Below, in pieces: positions 1-9,414 of a DNA stretch of 64,000 nucleotides. The notes below the pieces were generated by a model. The model was not told the DNA's origin. It saw only the letters and a list, made by a program, of their open reading frames with translations, and did no database searches. Each line of letters starts with the position of its first letter. Positions within the stretch are counted from its first letter, which is position 1. The stretch comes from AC-32 sp963728765 (lineage in GTDB: Bacteria > Actinomycetota > Thermoleophilia > Gaiellales > Gaiellaceae). The stretch covers positions 310,001 to 374,000 of the forward strand of contig CAVSKX010000002.1 of assembly GCA_963728765.1 (NCBI GenBank), in the 5' to 3' direction. Made by a program: the position numbers and the translations under genes.

Positions 1-1592
1 CGCGCGACGACGCGCTGCTGACGCTGTTCTACGCCGCTGCCCTCGCCGTCGCGCTGCTGACCGTTCGAGGACGGGCCGAGGGGCTGGTCGTGACCGCCGG
101 GGTGGCCGCACTGGGCGGCGGCCTCGCGGTGGCCACGGCGATCGCGGTGCGCTACGGCAACGACCCGGCGCCGTACTTCGTCGGCGACGGGCGGCTCGCC
201 TGGCCGGTCACGTACCCGAACGGCGACGCCGCGATCTTCCTGATCGGGCTGTGGCCCGCCCTCGTGCTGGCGGCAGAACGCCGGCTGCCGAGCCTCCTGC
301 GCGGGCTGGCACTCGGAGCTGCTGCCGCAGCGCTCGCCGGCTGGCTCCTGACGCAGAGCAAGGGCGGCGGCGTGGGCCTCGCGGCCTCGGCGGTCGTGGT
401 GCTCGCAGTCAGCCCGCAGCGGCTGCGGCTGCTCGTCCCGACGGCGATCGCAGCCGTGCTCGTCGGGCCGCAGTTCCGCCCGCTGACGGATCCGTTCAAC
501 GCCGGCGCCGGAGTTCACCGCGGCGGCGCGGCACGGCGCGTTCACGCTCTTCTGGCTCGTCGCGGCGGCGATCGCGGCCGGGACGGTCTACGCGCTGCTC
601 GACCGGCGCTTCGAGGTCTCGGCGCGGGTGAACAGGGCCGCGGGGATCGTCGTCGGCCGCGCTCGCGGTCGCCGCCGCGGTCGGCGCCGTCGCCGCCTTC
701 TTCGCGTCGGTCGACCACCCGCGCCGCTACGCCGCCGACAAGTGGAACGCGTTCAAGCACCTGCCCACGAACGAACAGGCGCAGACGCACTTCGTCAGCC
801 TCGGCTCGAACCGCTACGACTTCTGGCGCGTCGCCCTGCACGAGTTCGCCGACCACCCGCTCGCCGGGATCGGCGCCCGCGGCTTCGGTCCCGCATACCT
901 CGTCGAGGGCCGCAGCACCGAGACCCCGGCGCGCGCGCACTCGGTCGAGCTCGACGCGCTCAGCGAGCTCGGCGTCCCCGGGCTGCTGCTGCTCGTCGTC
1001 GGGCTCGGGGGGCCGCTCGTCGTCTGCTTCAGGCGTTTGCGCCTGCGCGAGCCCACGGCGACTGCGGCGTTCGCGGGGAGCGCGTACTGGATCGTGCACG
1101 CCTCGGGCGACTGGAACTGGACGATCCCGGCGCTCGGCGTGCCCTTCTTCGTCCTGCTGGGAGCCGGTGCCGCCGGGCGCGCCGGTGCGCTGCGGCCGCT
1201 GGTCGCATGGATCGGCGCGGGAGTCGCAATCGCGGCTGCCGTGCTCGCGTTCGCGCCGCCATGGCTTTCGGCGCGCCTCTCCGACCAGGCGCTCGAGAGC
1301 TCTTCGTCGCGCGCGTCGGACCTCCGCTGGGCGCGCCGGCTCGACCCGTTGTCTGTGCAGCCGTACTTCGTGGAGGCGCAGACCGCCCCCACTCCCGCCG
1401 CGGCGATCGCGCCGCTGCAAAAGGCCGTCGACAAGCAGCCGCGCTCGGCCGAGGCGCGATACGAGCTCGGCCTCGCCTACGCGCGGGCGGGACGGCCCGC
1501 GAGACGCGCGCGCTCAGTTGCGCGCCGCACTGGCGCTGAGCCCGCGCGCTGTGGAGATCCAGGACGCGCTCAGACGCGTCACGCAGCGTTAG
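1..1592 (+). pseudogene. O-antigen ligase/TPR protein, 5'-truncated by window edge and frameshifted
   Basis: This is the 3' part of a Wzy/WaaL-like membrane protein with a C-terminal TPR-like tail, which would polymerise or ligate polysaccharide at the outer face of the membrane. The reading frame is open from the first bases and hydrophobic up to LTDPFNAGA (about base 505). It continues in the +1 frame as EFTAAARHGAFTLFW, and from about base 650 in the third frame as SVDHPRRYAADKWNAF, HEFADHPLAGIGARGF and the WIVHASGDWNW helix. After about base 1490 the ending ARAQLRAALALSPRA is back in the first frame. That makes three apparent indels. The fold matches the intact ligase/TPR gene at 50821-52707. 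Sequencing or assembly error at low coverage and real decay are both possible. The downstream epimerase follows after 12 bases. Confidence 0.75.
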
Positions 1593-1604
1593 TACGCTTG
1601 GCCG

Positions 1605-2613
1605 GTGAGCAAGAAGGCTCTCGTCACGGGCGGAGCGGGCTTCATCGGCTCCCACCTCGCCGATCGGCTCCTCGCCGACGGGTGGGAGGTGTTCGCCCTC
1701 GACGACGTCTCCACAGGGTCGCTCGACAACATCGCGCACCTGCGCGACCGGCCGGACTTCCACCTCGTCGTGGACTCCGTCCTCTCGCCCGCAGTCGTCA
1801 GCGAGGTCGTGCACAAATGCGATGTCGTCTTTCACCTGGCCGCGGCCGTCGGCGTCCGCCTGATCGTCGAGCAGCCCGTCCACACGATGGTCACGAACGT
1901 GCAGGGCACCGAGACCGTGCTCGGCTACTGCAGCAAGTTCGGCAAGCGCGTCCTGGTCGCGTCGAGCTCCGAGGTGTACGGCGACCACCGGGAGGAGCGG
2001 CCGCTGACAGAGACCGACCGCCGCGTCTACGGGCCGACTACCGAGAAGCGCTGGCTCTACGCCGACTCCAAGGCGATGGACGAGCACCTCGCGCTCTCGT
2101 ACCACCTCGAGCGCGGCCTCGACGCCGTCGTCGTGCGGCTCTTCAACACCGTCGGCCCGAGGCAGAGCGGCCGCTACGGCATGGTGATCCCGCGCTTCGT
2201 CGAGCGCGCGCTCGAGGGCGCGCCGCTCGAGGTGCACGGCGACGGGAAGCAGACCCGCTCCTTCTGCCACGTCTCCGACACCGTGCGCGCGCTCTGCGGC
2301 CTGATGGACGCGGACGGCATCGCCGGCGAGATCTTCAACGTCGGCTCCTCCGAGCGCGTGACCATCCTCGAGCTGGCGGAACGCGTGAAGCGGGCCGTCG
2401 GCAGCGAGTCGCCGATCGAGTTCGTTCCGTACGACCGCGTCTACGAGCCAGGGCATCGAGGACACGCTGCACCGCGAGCCGGACACCGCGAAGATCCGTG
2501 AGGCGATCGGGTGGAAGACGACCCTCGACCTCGACCACATCGTCGCGGACGTCGTCGACCACACGCGTACCAGGCTGTCGTCCGCGCGAACGGAGCCCAT
2601 CGGCAGCCGGTAG
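1605..2613 (+). CDS. NAD-dependent epimerase/dehydratase (sugar nucleotide), frameshift near 3' end
   Basis: This is an extended short-chain dehydrogenase that would epimerise or dehydrate an NDP-sugar for the surface polysaccharide. It has the N-terminal Rossmann motif GGAGFIGSHL, the DDVSTGS loop, SSSEVYGDH and a YADSKAMDE segment carrying the catalytic Tyr and Lys. The unshifted frame stops at base 2501 after VYEPGHRGH, but one base fewer near 2450 restores a normal ending (GIEDTLHREPDTAKIREAIGW) that runs to the TAG at 2611-2613. I therefore treat it as one gene with a single-base insertion, real or from assembly. It starts with GTG. The exact NDP-sugar substrate cannot be told. Confidence 0.85.
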
Positions 2614-3298
2614 CGCGCAGGTCGCCCGTTGGCTCGGGCTTCTCGGCGGCGAACGGCTCACGGGCTCGGTCGCCGTCCTCTCTCCGCATCTCGACGACGC
2701 CGCGCTGTCCCTCGGCGCAGCGATCGCGGCCGCGAAGGGCGACGTGCGCGTGGTGACAGTCCTCGCGGGCGACCCGGCGGCGGATCACCCGGCCGGCGAC
2801 TGGGATGCAGGCGCCGGCTTCCGCACGGCGGGCGAGGCCGCCCGCGTGCGCCGGGCCGAGGACGAGCTTGCGTGCCGGGACCTTGGCGCGCGGCCGCTGT
2901 GGCTGCCGTTCAACGACCACCAGTACCCGCGCGGTGGAGACGACGACACGATCTGGGCGGGGCTAGAGGACGCCCTCGGAGGAGCAGAGACGGTCCTCGT
3001 GCCCGGGCACCCGCTGATGCACCCGGACCACGCGTGGCTCGCAGAGCTCTTGCGCGCCCGCGGGCTCCCGGGCAGGCGGGTCGGCCGGTACGTCGAGCAG
3101 CCGTACGCCTCCGCCTGGAACCACGCGTCGGGCGACTGGGCCGTGCTCGGGGCGGCCGCCCCAAATCGCCTGACGAAGCTCCGCGCCTGCCGCCGGTACC
3201 GGACGCAGCTTCCGCTGATGGCGCCCGAGGCGCGGAGCCTGTGGCGCCTGACGCGCTACGAGGCCGCACGGGGCGGCGAGTGCGTGCGATGGAGCTAG
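2612..3298 (+). CDS. PIG-L family deacetylase
   Basis: This is a predicted zinc-dependent N-acetylglucosaminyl deacetylase of the PIG-L/LmbE family, likely acting on a sugar in the polysaccharide pathway. The zinc-binding signature is visible as SPHLDDAALSLG near the N-terminus, and GHPLMHPDHAW supplies the later His/Asp residues. The protein is about 228 residues. No ATG, GTG, TTG or CTG start lies in frame close to the domain start, so the given 5' end only marks where coherent protein begins. Given the indels just upstream, the true start may be hidden by another one. The 3' end overlaps the convergent methyltransferase by 4 bases. Confidence 0.8.
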   Translation, partial: SAQVARWLGLLGGERLTGSVAVLSPHLDDAALSLGAAIAAAKGDVRVVTVLAGDPAADHPAGDWDAGAGFRTAGEAARVRRAEDELACRDLGARPLWLPFNDHQYPRGGDDDTIWAGLEDALGGAETVLVPGHPLMHPDHAWLAELLRARGLPGRRVGRYVEQPYASAWNHASGDWAVLGAAAPNRLTKLRACRRYRTQLPLMAPEARSLWRLTRYEAARGGECVRWS

Positions 3299-3969
3299 CC
3301 CGGTTTCCGCACCCTGGCGCAGGTGACGACGGGGAACGCGGGGTCCAGCTCGCGCAGGTGGTCCCGTCGAAGCTCCTGTGCCGCGAGGCCGAGCAGGAAC
3401 GCCGAGCAGGCGAGGGCGTTGCCGTATCCACGGACGTCGGCCTCCGCTCCGGTGCAGACGTGCTCGACGAGCTCTCCGATGCCCGCAGGCGTGAATCTCC
3501 AGAGGTCCGGCAGCCCCGCATCGATCATCTGCACCGTCGGAACGGTCAGCAGCAGCACGCCGGCAGGCCTCAGCGCGCGCCACGCATTCGCAAGGGCGAG
3601 CTCGGGCCGGGCGACGTACTGGAGCGTCTGCATCAACAGGAAACAGTCGTACGCCGAGGCGGGCACGCTGTCCGGCTCGCCGAGGTCGGAGATCACAGTC
3701 GCGATGGGGTTACCGCGATCCACGTCGAGGACGTCGACCTTTGCGACCCCCGAGCCGAATCGTTCGGCGTAGGCGGTGCTCTTCACCTCGAGGACGTCGC
3801 CGCGCACGTCGCGACTCCACTCACGCAGGAACTCCTCGAAGTAGAAGCGGTCGATCGGCGTGCCGCGGTCGAAGCCGTAGTTCGTGCTGCGCGGCCGCGT
3901 GGTGCGGAGCGAAATCCAGAGAGGCAGCCGCAGCGCCGCTGCCGCCCGCCTGCCCCGAACGGCTCTCAT
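3295..3969 (-). CDS. class I SAM-dependent methyltransferase
   Basis: This 224-residue protein is a probable SAM-dependent methyltransferase of the type common in glycan clusters. The order is a basic N-terminus, a GTPIDRFYFEEFL segment, the SAM-binding strand DVLEVKSTAYAERFG, an acidic turn VDVLDVDRGN, a post-II strand YDCFLLMQTLQYV and ALRPAGVLLLTVP. The glycine-rich loop is degenerate (EVKS rather than ExGxG), which is frequent in this subgroup. It is divergent from the flippase with about 20 bases between starts. Methylation of a sugar on the growing polysaccharide is the likely role, inferred from context. Confidence 0.8.
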   Translation of the reverse strand: MRAVRGRRAAAALRLPLWISLRTTRPRSTNYGFDRGTPIDRFYFEEFLREWSRDVRGDVLEVKSTAYAERFGSGVAKVDVLDVDRGNPIATVISDLGEPDSVPASAYDCFLLMQTLQYVARPELALANAWRALRPAGVLLLTVPTVQMIDAGLPDLWRFTPAGIGELVEHVCTGAEADVRGYGNALACSAFLLGLAAQELRRDHLRELDPAFPVVTCARVRKPG

Positions 3970-3989
3970 CGCCCTGTGAGACTAGAGCA

Positions 3990-5540
3990 GTGACCGGCGG
4001 CACCGAGACCGCGACGGGAGCCGGCGCGACGACCGGCGCTCGCGTCGTCCGCGGCGGCCTCTGGAAGATGCTCGCGAACGCGCTACCACAGCTCTACACG
4101 CTGGTGCTGTCGATCGCGGCCGCGCGCTACCTCGGCTCGAGCGGGATGGGCCGGCAGAGCTTCATCGCGTTCGTCGAGGCCTCGACGATCACGCTGCTCT
4201 CGGCGAGCTTCTCGCTCGCGCTGATGCGGTACGTCGGCGAGGCCGTGGGCGCGGGACGCCCCGGCGCCGCCCGCTGGCTGGCCGCCAGCATCTCGCGGAT
4301 CGTGCTCGTCGCCGCCGTCGTCGGCGGAGCGACGCTCGTGCTCGTCGGCGTCTTCGGCGGGCCTCCCGCGGCGGCGTGGTACCTGGCCGCGGTCGCCACC
4401 TTCAACGGCATCGTCGTGAGCATCCCGAGCGCCATGCTCACGGGGCTCCAGCGCTGGCGGCAGGCGACGATCGCCGGCCTCGCCACCGGGGGCCTGGGAG
4501 TCGTCGCGACCGTCGCGGTGCTGGCGCTCGGCGGCGGGATCACGGGCATGTTCGCGGTCGAGGCCGTCACGACCACCGTCGCCCTCGCGTGGACGGCCAC
4601 CCTGGCGCGCGGCGCGATGTCGGAGCTCCAGGCGGAGCCGACCCGTGCGCTCGAGCTCCGCCGGGGGGCCCTGCGCTTCGCGGCGTTCTCCTTCGGCGGC
4701 ACGCTGCTGTACCTGATCGTCTGGCGGCGCTCCGAGTTCTTCTTCCTCAACCACTACTCGAGCGACAGCGAGATCGCCTACTACTCGATCGCCTTCGCGA
4801 TCGCGACGGGGGTCGTACGGCTTCCCTCGGCGATGGGCGAGGTGCTTGCCCCGGCGATCGCGACGTTGTTCGGCGCCGGGGCGCACGACCGCATCCGGGC
4901 CGGCTTCAGCCGCGCGTTACGGCTGCTCCTGCTCGCGACCCTTCCGGTCACGGCAGCGGCCGCGGCGGTCGGGCCGGAGGCGATCCGGGTGATCTGGGGG
5001 CAGGAGTTCAGCCCGGCCGACAAGCCGTTCCTGGTCATGGTCGCGGCGTCGCTGCTGACGCCGATGACCATCCTCAGCTCGGCGCTGCTCGCGGGCATCG
5101 GCCGCGTTGGCGTGCCGCTCGCCGCCGACGCCGCTGCGGCGGCGGTCGACGTCGGCGTCGCGTTCGCGCTCGTGCCCGAGCACGGCGCGCTCGGTGCGGC
5201 GATCGCCAGCGCGTGCGGGCTCCTCGTCGCGGGCGGGCCGCAGCTCGTCTATGCGGCGCGCCTGACGGGGCCGATCCGCTGGGAGCTCGGCGGGCTCGTT
5301 CGCGGGGTGCTGATCGCGGCTGCGGGCGGGGCCGTCGCATACGGGCTCGTGGAGGCGCTCGGCGGCGTCGCGGGTGTGGTTGTCGGGCTCCTCGCGGGAG
5401 GGGTCGTCTTTCTCGCGCTCTCGCTGCTCGTCGGCTTCCTGCCGCGAGACGACGCGCACTGGCTGCAGGGCGTGATCGGAAACCGCGGCGGGAGGCTGCC
5501 TGCGCAGGCCGTGCTCGCGCTCGCGGGCCGGCGTCAGTAG
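3990..5540 (+). CDS. Wzx-type polysaccharide flippase (MATE/MOP superfamily)
   Basis: This 516-residue integral membrane protein would flip lipid-linked repeat units across the membrane. A short Thr/Gly-rich leader is followed by the family's usual opening RVVRGGLWKMLANALPQLYTL and about fourteen hydrophobic segments to the C-terminus, including an ARYLGSSGMGRQ loop typical of oligosaccharide flippases. The frame stays open upstream, but the GTG at 3990 is preferred because it removes a basic, non-conserved extension that overlaps the methyltransferase. Its 3' end overlaps the convergent glycosyltransferase by 7 bases. Together with the ligases and the Wzc-like protein it makes up a Wzx/Wzy-type export route. 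Confidence 0.9.
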   Translation: MTGGTETATGAGATTGARVVRGGLWKMLANALPQLYTLVLSIAAARYLGSSGMGRQSFIAFVEASTITLLSASFSLALMRYVGEAVGAGRPGAARWLAASISRIVLVAAVVGGATLVLVGVFGGPPAAAWYLAAVATFNGIVVSIPSAMLTGLQRWRQATIAGLATGGLGVVATVAVLALGGGITGMFAVEAVTTTVALAWTATLARGAMSELQAEPTRALELRRGALRFAAFSFGGTLLYLIVWRRSEFFFLNHYSSDSEIAYYSIAFAIATGVVRLPSAMGEVLAPAIATLFGAGAHDRIRAGFSRALRLLLLATLPVTAAAAAVGPEAIRVIWGQEFSPADKPFLVMVAASLLTPMTILSSALLAGIGRVGVPLAADAAAAAVDVGVAFALVPEHGALGAAIASACGLLVAGGPQLVYAARLTGPIRWELGGLVRGVLIAAAGGAVAYGLVEALGGVAGVVVGLLAGGVVFLALSLLVGFLPRDDAHWLQGVIGNRGGRLPAQAVLALAGRRQ

Positions 5541-6550
5541 CCGGGGCGACCCAGACGCGACCCGCCTGCCTCCGCCCGCCTGCGCAGCCGCCGCCGCGCC
5601 GCCGGCGTCGCCAGCGCCGCGACGGCCGCCTTCGACCGCGTGCCGCGCTCGTACCTCCCGTCGAGCGCGATCCTGAGCAGCCGCCGCCGCGCTCCCGGCG
5701 ACCGGTCCGCGAGCGCTGCCTCGGCGGCGGTCAGCTCAGCCGTCCGCCGGCGGCGCTCGAGCGACTCATCCAGCACTGCGCGCTCGGACTCGTCGAGGTC
5801 GTCGCGGGCGGCGGTCTTCTCCAGCGTCTGGACGTGGCCGAGCGCGTAGGCGACGCGTGACGAGCTGAGGCTCCCCTCCCACACGCGGTAGACCGCGAGC
5901 GGCTCGTTCACGAGCCCGACCTGCGCGCCGCCGAGGATCAGCCGGATCCAGCAGTCCCAGTCCGCGGTGTAGACGGCCGGGTCGAAGCCTCCGACCGAGA
6001 GGTAGAGGTCGCGGCGGATCGCGCAGTGGCCGACGATGAAGTTGCCGCGCAGGATCGCCTTGCGCTGGTCGTCGACGTCGAACCGGGATGCAACGTCATA
6101 GACACGGCGGACGATCTCCCCGTCCACTTCGACGTACGCATCGGTCGTCATCACGTCGAGGTCGGGCCGCGCGGCCGCGAGCGCACCCAGCGCCTCGAGG
6201 CGCCGGGGTAGGAACTCGTCGTCGGAGTCCAGGAGGACGACGAAGTCGCCCGTCGCGGCACGGGCGGCAACGTTCTTTGCGGTCGGCTCACCCTTGTTCT
6301 CCTGGTTGAGATAGACCACACCGCGGTCGCGGTACGGGGCCACGGCTTCTGCGGTGCCGTCGGTCGAGCCGTCGTCGCACACGACGACCTCGTGCGCCGG
6401 GAGGGTCTGGGCGAGCGCGGACTCGAGCGCCGCGGCGATGTACCGCTCGGCCTGATAGGCCGCGATGACGATCGAGAACGTCGGTACCGGGCCGGGCTCG
6501 ACCGGCGCCGCGGGCGCGGGAGCGAGGAACGCGTGCTCGAAGCCGCTCAC
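5534..6550 (-). CDS. glycosyltransferase family 2
   Basis: This is a GT-A-fold family 2 glycosyltransferase of about 338 residues. The catalytic domain begins at TFSIVIAAYQAERYI and contains CDDGSTDGT, the metal-binding LLDSDDEFLP (DxD) and the acceptor-side segment YTADWDCWIRLI with the usual ED/WD-type motif. The C-terminal third is Arg/Ala-rich and probably helical. The GTG start forms a GTGA overlap with the stop of the upstream GT2-APH gene, so the two are very likely translated together. Donor and acceptor sugars cannot be predicted. Confidence 0.88.
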   Translation of the reverse strand: MSGFEHAFLAPAPAAPVEPGPVPTFSIVIAAYQAERYIAAALESALAQTLPAHEVVVCDDGSTDGTAEAVAPYRDRGVVYLNQENKGEPTAKNVAARAATGDFVVLLDSDDEFLPRRLEALGALAAARPDLDVMTTDAYVEVDGEIVRRVYDVASRFDVDDQRKAILRGNFIVGHCAIRRDLYLSVGGFDPAVYTADWDCWIRLILGGAQVGLVNEPLAVYRVWEGSLSSSRVAYALGHVQTLEKTAARDDLDESERAVLDESLERRRRTAELTAAEAALADRSPGARRRLLRIALDGRYERGTRSKAAVAALATPAARRRLRRRAEAGGSRLGRPGY

Positions 6551-8256
6551 TCGAGCTCCGGCCCGACGTCCAGGAGGAGCTCGCGGTACAGCTCGCTGTG
6601 CGCCTGCGGCAGGCCCAGCGCCCCGGCCCGCCTTCGCTCGTTCGCCGCCCAGACCGCGAGCGCCGCGAGCAGGTACGCGCGCAGCTCGATGCCCTCGAGG
6701 CCCGCGTCGCCGAGGAGGCGCCGCAGCGGCGCCCACTCCGGGTCGCGGCCGGCCGCCAACGTGCGCACGAGCCCGTGGTCGGGACGGTTGCCCCGGGCCA
6801 TCAGCGCGAGGAAGAGCACGTCGAGCCCGGGCGGCCCGTCCAGGTATGCCCGCTCCCAGTCGACGACGCCGATCCCGCCGCCGCGGTCGACGAGGATGTT
6901 CTTGCGCTGGAAATCGCCGTGAAGGCGGCGCGACGGGAGCGCGCCGAGCGCGTCGAGGGCGGCCGACACCGCGTCACGGAGCTGCGGCCGCGCCACCTCG
7001 ACCGCGGCGGCGGCATCGTCGGCCCACCACGACCCTTCGCGCACCGGCGGGCCGGGCGGGCCGCCGAGCTCGAGCGCCCAGCGCGCCGCCTCCCCGAACC
7101 ACCGCTTCGGATCGCGCGCCCGCGGGGGCGACCCCGGAAGACGGTCCTCGAGAACCCAGAGCGCGCTGCGGCCCTCGCCGGAGGCGTGCAGGCGGGGGAT
7201 CCCCTCCAGCTCCGACTCCGCGCGGATCCGCTCCCGCGCCTCGAGCCCCGCGCGCAGCCGGTCGCTCGGGTCGGCGTAGACGTGCAGGAGCCGCTCGCCC
7301 GCGACGGCGTACATGTAGTGCGGGTCCGGGCGGAAGAGCGGCTCGAGCGCCTGCGGCCGGGCGCCGTCGAGCGCCGCCGCGACCTCGTCCGGCACGCTTC
7401 CGAGCAGCCGCTCCGGTGAGACCGGCCGCGCGCGGAGGCCGACGCCCGCGACGAAGCCGCGCAGCGTCTCGCGGGTCTCGCGCAGCCGCCTCGAGTCCCG
7501 CGAGCGGACGGCGCTTGCAGTCGCGTCGACGATCGACTTCGCGTACCGGGCCGCGAGTACGGGGTCGCGGTGGCGTCGCGCGAGCTTGCCGATCCCGTAG
7601 GCGTACGGAAAGCGTGAGGCGAGCCGTTCCTCGCGGGTCTTCGTCGGGTGGTAGACGACGACGTCGGGCGACCAGGCAGCGCAGCGGCCGCTGCGGAGGA
7701 GGCGGTGGATCGCCTCCGTGTCCTCGGCCGACCGCGCGACGGCGCCGAGGCCGAACAGCACGTCGAAGCCGCCGACCGCGACAAGGTCGTCGCGGCGGAA
7801 AGTCATGTTGCCCCCGGTGCCGATCGTCCAGGGCAGCGTGCGCGGCCCGCTGACGACGCGCAGCTCGCCGTCCCCGTCGTAGCGGCAGTACGGGAGGCCG
7901 CGGTCGTCGCGTGGCGCGATCGGGCCGAACACGGCGGCGACGTCACGGAGGTCGAACGTCGCGAACAGGCCCGCGACCCAGCCCGCGTCGACCACCTCGT
8001 CGTCGTCGACGAATGCGACGTATCGCGCCCGTGCCGCCGCCAGGCCGCGGTTGCGCGCGTACGACAGGCCGCCCGGGAAGCTCTCGACCACGGTCGCGGA
8101 GCGCAGCTGCGGCGCTGCGTCGTCTCCCTGCCACACGGCGAGCACCTCGACCTCCCGGCCCGCGGCAGCGGCCGATGCCTCCACGGAGGCGACGGTCTCC
8201 GCCACCTCCTCGCGCCCAAGGGTGCAGATCACGACCGAGAGCTCCGGATCCGGCAC
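6547..8256 (-). CDS. bifunctional glycosyltransferase family 2 / APH-type phosphotransferase fusion
   Basis: This is a two-domain protein of about 569 residues. Residues 1 to about 240 are a GT2 domain: SVVICTLGREE, SYARNRGLAAARARYVAFVDDDE with the DxD, GTGGNMTFRRDDL, and RSAEDTEAIHRLL. A linker of some 90 residues leads into an aminoglycoside-phosphotransferase-like domain with the catalytic loop HGDFQRKNILVDRGGG and the metal site IGVVDWERAY near residues 450-480. Fusion of a glycosyltransferase to a small-molecule kinase suggests phosphorylation of the sugar donor, acceptor or product, which is inference. The GTG start was chosen because it begins just before the GT2 core. It is divergent from the GT4 gene with a 21-base gap. 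Confidence 0.88.
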   Translation of the reverse strand: MPDPELSVVICTLGREEVAETVASVEASAAAAGREVEVLAVWQGDDAAPQLRSATVVESFPGGLSYARNRGLAAARARYVAFVDDDEVVDAGWVAGLFATFDLRDVAAVFGPIAPRDDRGLPYCRYDGDGELRVVSGPRTLPWTIGTGGNMTFRRDDLVAVGGFDVLFGLGAVARSAEDTEAIHRLLRSGRCAAWSPDVVVYHPTKTREERLASRFPYAYGIGKLARRHRDPVLAARYAKSIVDATASAVRSRDSRRLRETRETLRGFVAGVGLRARPVSPERLLGSVPDEVAAALDGARPQALEPLFRPDPHYMYAVAGERLLHVYADPSDRLRAGLEARERIRAESELEGIPRLHASGEGRSALWVLEDRLPGSPPRARDPKRWFGEAARWALELGGPPGPPVREGSWWADDAAAAVEVARPQLRDAVSAALDALGALPSRRLHGDFQRKNILVDRGGGIGVVDWERAYLDGPPGLDVLFLALMARGNRPDHGLVRTLAAGRDPEWAPLRRLLGDAGLEGIELRAYLLAALAVWAANERRRAGALGLPQAHSELYRELLLDVGPELE

Positions 8257-8277
8257 GCGGGAGACCTTAGCCGGGCG

Positions 8278-9414
8278 ATGAGTCACGATCCGCGTCGCAT
8301 GCGCGCGCTCGTCGTCCTGACCCAGCCGCCGCTGCCCGAGGGCGGTGCCCCGGGGAAGACCGCGGTCGGCCTCCTGCGCGGGCTGCTCGAGCACGGGGTC
8401 GCCGTGCGCGGGGTCGCGGCCCGCCGCGGATCGTCGGTCGCGGGCGCCGTGCCGGCCGACCTGCCCGTGGAGCTGGTCGACGTCGAGCCGCCGGGGCCGT
8501 GGGAGGCTCGGCTCGGCAGGCTGCGACGCCCGCTCGGGGAGCTCGCCGGGGGATCGTTCGCCGCACGCGTCCGGGAGGCGGCGAGCGAGGCCGACGTCCT
8601 GCACCTCGAGGAGACCGAAACCGCGTGGGCCGGCGAGGGGATCGGACTCCCGTCGCTCGTGCACGTCCACTTCCTCGCCCGGCGCGACCGCGATCTGGGC
8701 GCCCCCTGGGGGCGGCAGTTCCGGGAGGTGCTCGACGCCTCCCGCGCCGAGCGCGCCGCCGCGCGGCGGCACCGCTACCTCGTCGCGAGCTCGCCGGTGG
8801 TCGCCGACGCCCTGCGCTCCGCCGCCCCCCGGGCCGAGGTCGTGCTTGCGCCGCTGTCGCTCGATCCTGCTCTCTACGAGCCCGCGCCGCTCGACGGGCC
8901 GCCGCTCGCCGGGTTGATCGGCACCGCGCGCTGGGGGCCGACGGCCGAGGCGATGCGCACCGTCGTCCGGGACGTCTGGCCGCTGGTTGCGCACGCCGCG
9001 CCCGAGGCGAGGCTCGTCGTCGCCGGCCGAGGGACCTCGGAGCTCGGCCTCCCGCAGGCACCGGGAGTCGATCTGGCCGGCGAGGTTGACTCGGCCCGCG
9101 ACCTCTTCCGGCAACTCTCGCTCCTGCTCTTCCCGCTCGCGCGCGGGAGCGGCATGAAGGTCAAGACGCTCGAAGCGATGGCCAGCGGCGTGCCGGTCGT
9201 CACCACTGCGGCCGGCGCCGAGGGGATCGAGCCGTCCGACGGCGTGATCGTGCACGAGGAGCCGGAACGGCTCGCGGCCGCGGCCGCCGAGCTGCTCGGC
9301 GACGCCCAGGCGCGGCGAGAGCGCGGCGCGGCCGCACGTGCGGACTTCGTGCGCCGCTACTCGCCGCAGCCCGCAACGGAGCCGCTGGTCGAGCTTTACC
9401 GAAGAATGGCGTGA
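8278..9414 (+). CDS. glycosyltransferase family 4
   Basis: This GT-B-fold glycosyltransferase has about 378 residues. The N-terminal domain opens with MRALVVLTQPPLPEGG, and the C-terminal nucleotide-sugar domain has LIGTARWGPTAEAM and the retaining-GT4 signature FPLARGSGMKVKTLEAMASG followed by VPVVTTAAGAEGI. The first ATG is used; a second ATG seven codons later is an alternative start. The 3' end overlaps the convergent glycoside-hydrolase-like gene by 19 bases. Its place inside the cluster supports a role in repeat-unit assembly. Confidence 0.9.
   Translation: MSHDPRRMRALVVLTQPPLPEGGAPGKTAVGLLRGLLEHGVAVRGVAARRGSSVAGAVPADLPVELVDVEPPGPWEARLGRLRRPLGELAGGSFAARVREAASEADVLHLEETETAWAGEGIGLPSLVHVHFLARRDRDLGAPWGRQFREVLDASRAERAAARRHRYLVASSPVVADALRSAAPRAEVVLAPLSLDPALYEPAPLDGPPLAGLIGTARWGPTAEAMRTVVRDVWPLVAHAAPEARLVVAGRGTSELGLPQAPGVDLAGEVDSARDLFRQLSLLLFPLARGSGMKVKTLEAMASGVPVVTTAAGAEGIEPSDGVIVHEEPERLAAAAAELLGDAQARRERGAAARADFVRRYSPQPATEPLVELYRRMA

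Noticed and set aside
1029..2600. Long open frame on the minus strand across the ligase and epimerase
   Set aside because: It reads as the complement of the epimerase with Arg/Asp/Val-rich low-complexity protein and no motif. Such shadow frames are expected in this GC-rich DNA, and many more exist throughout the window.
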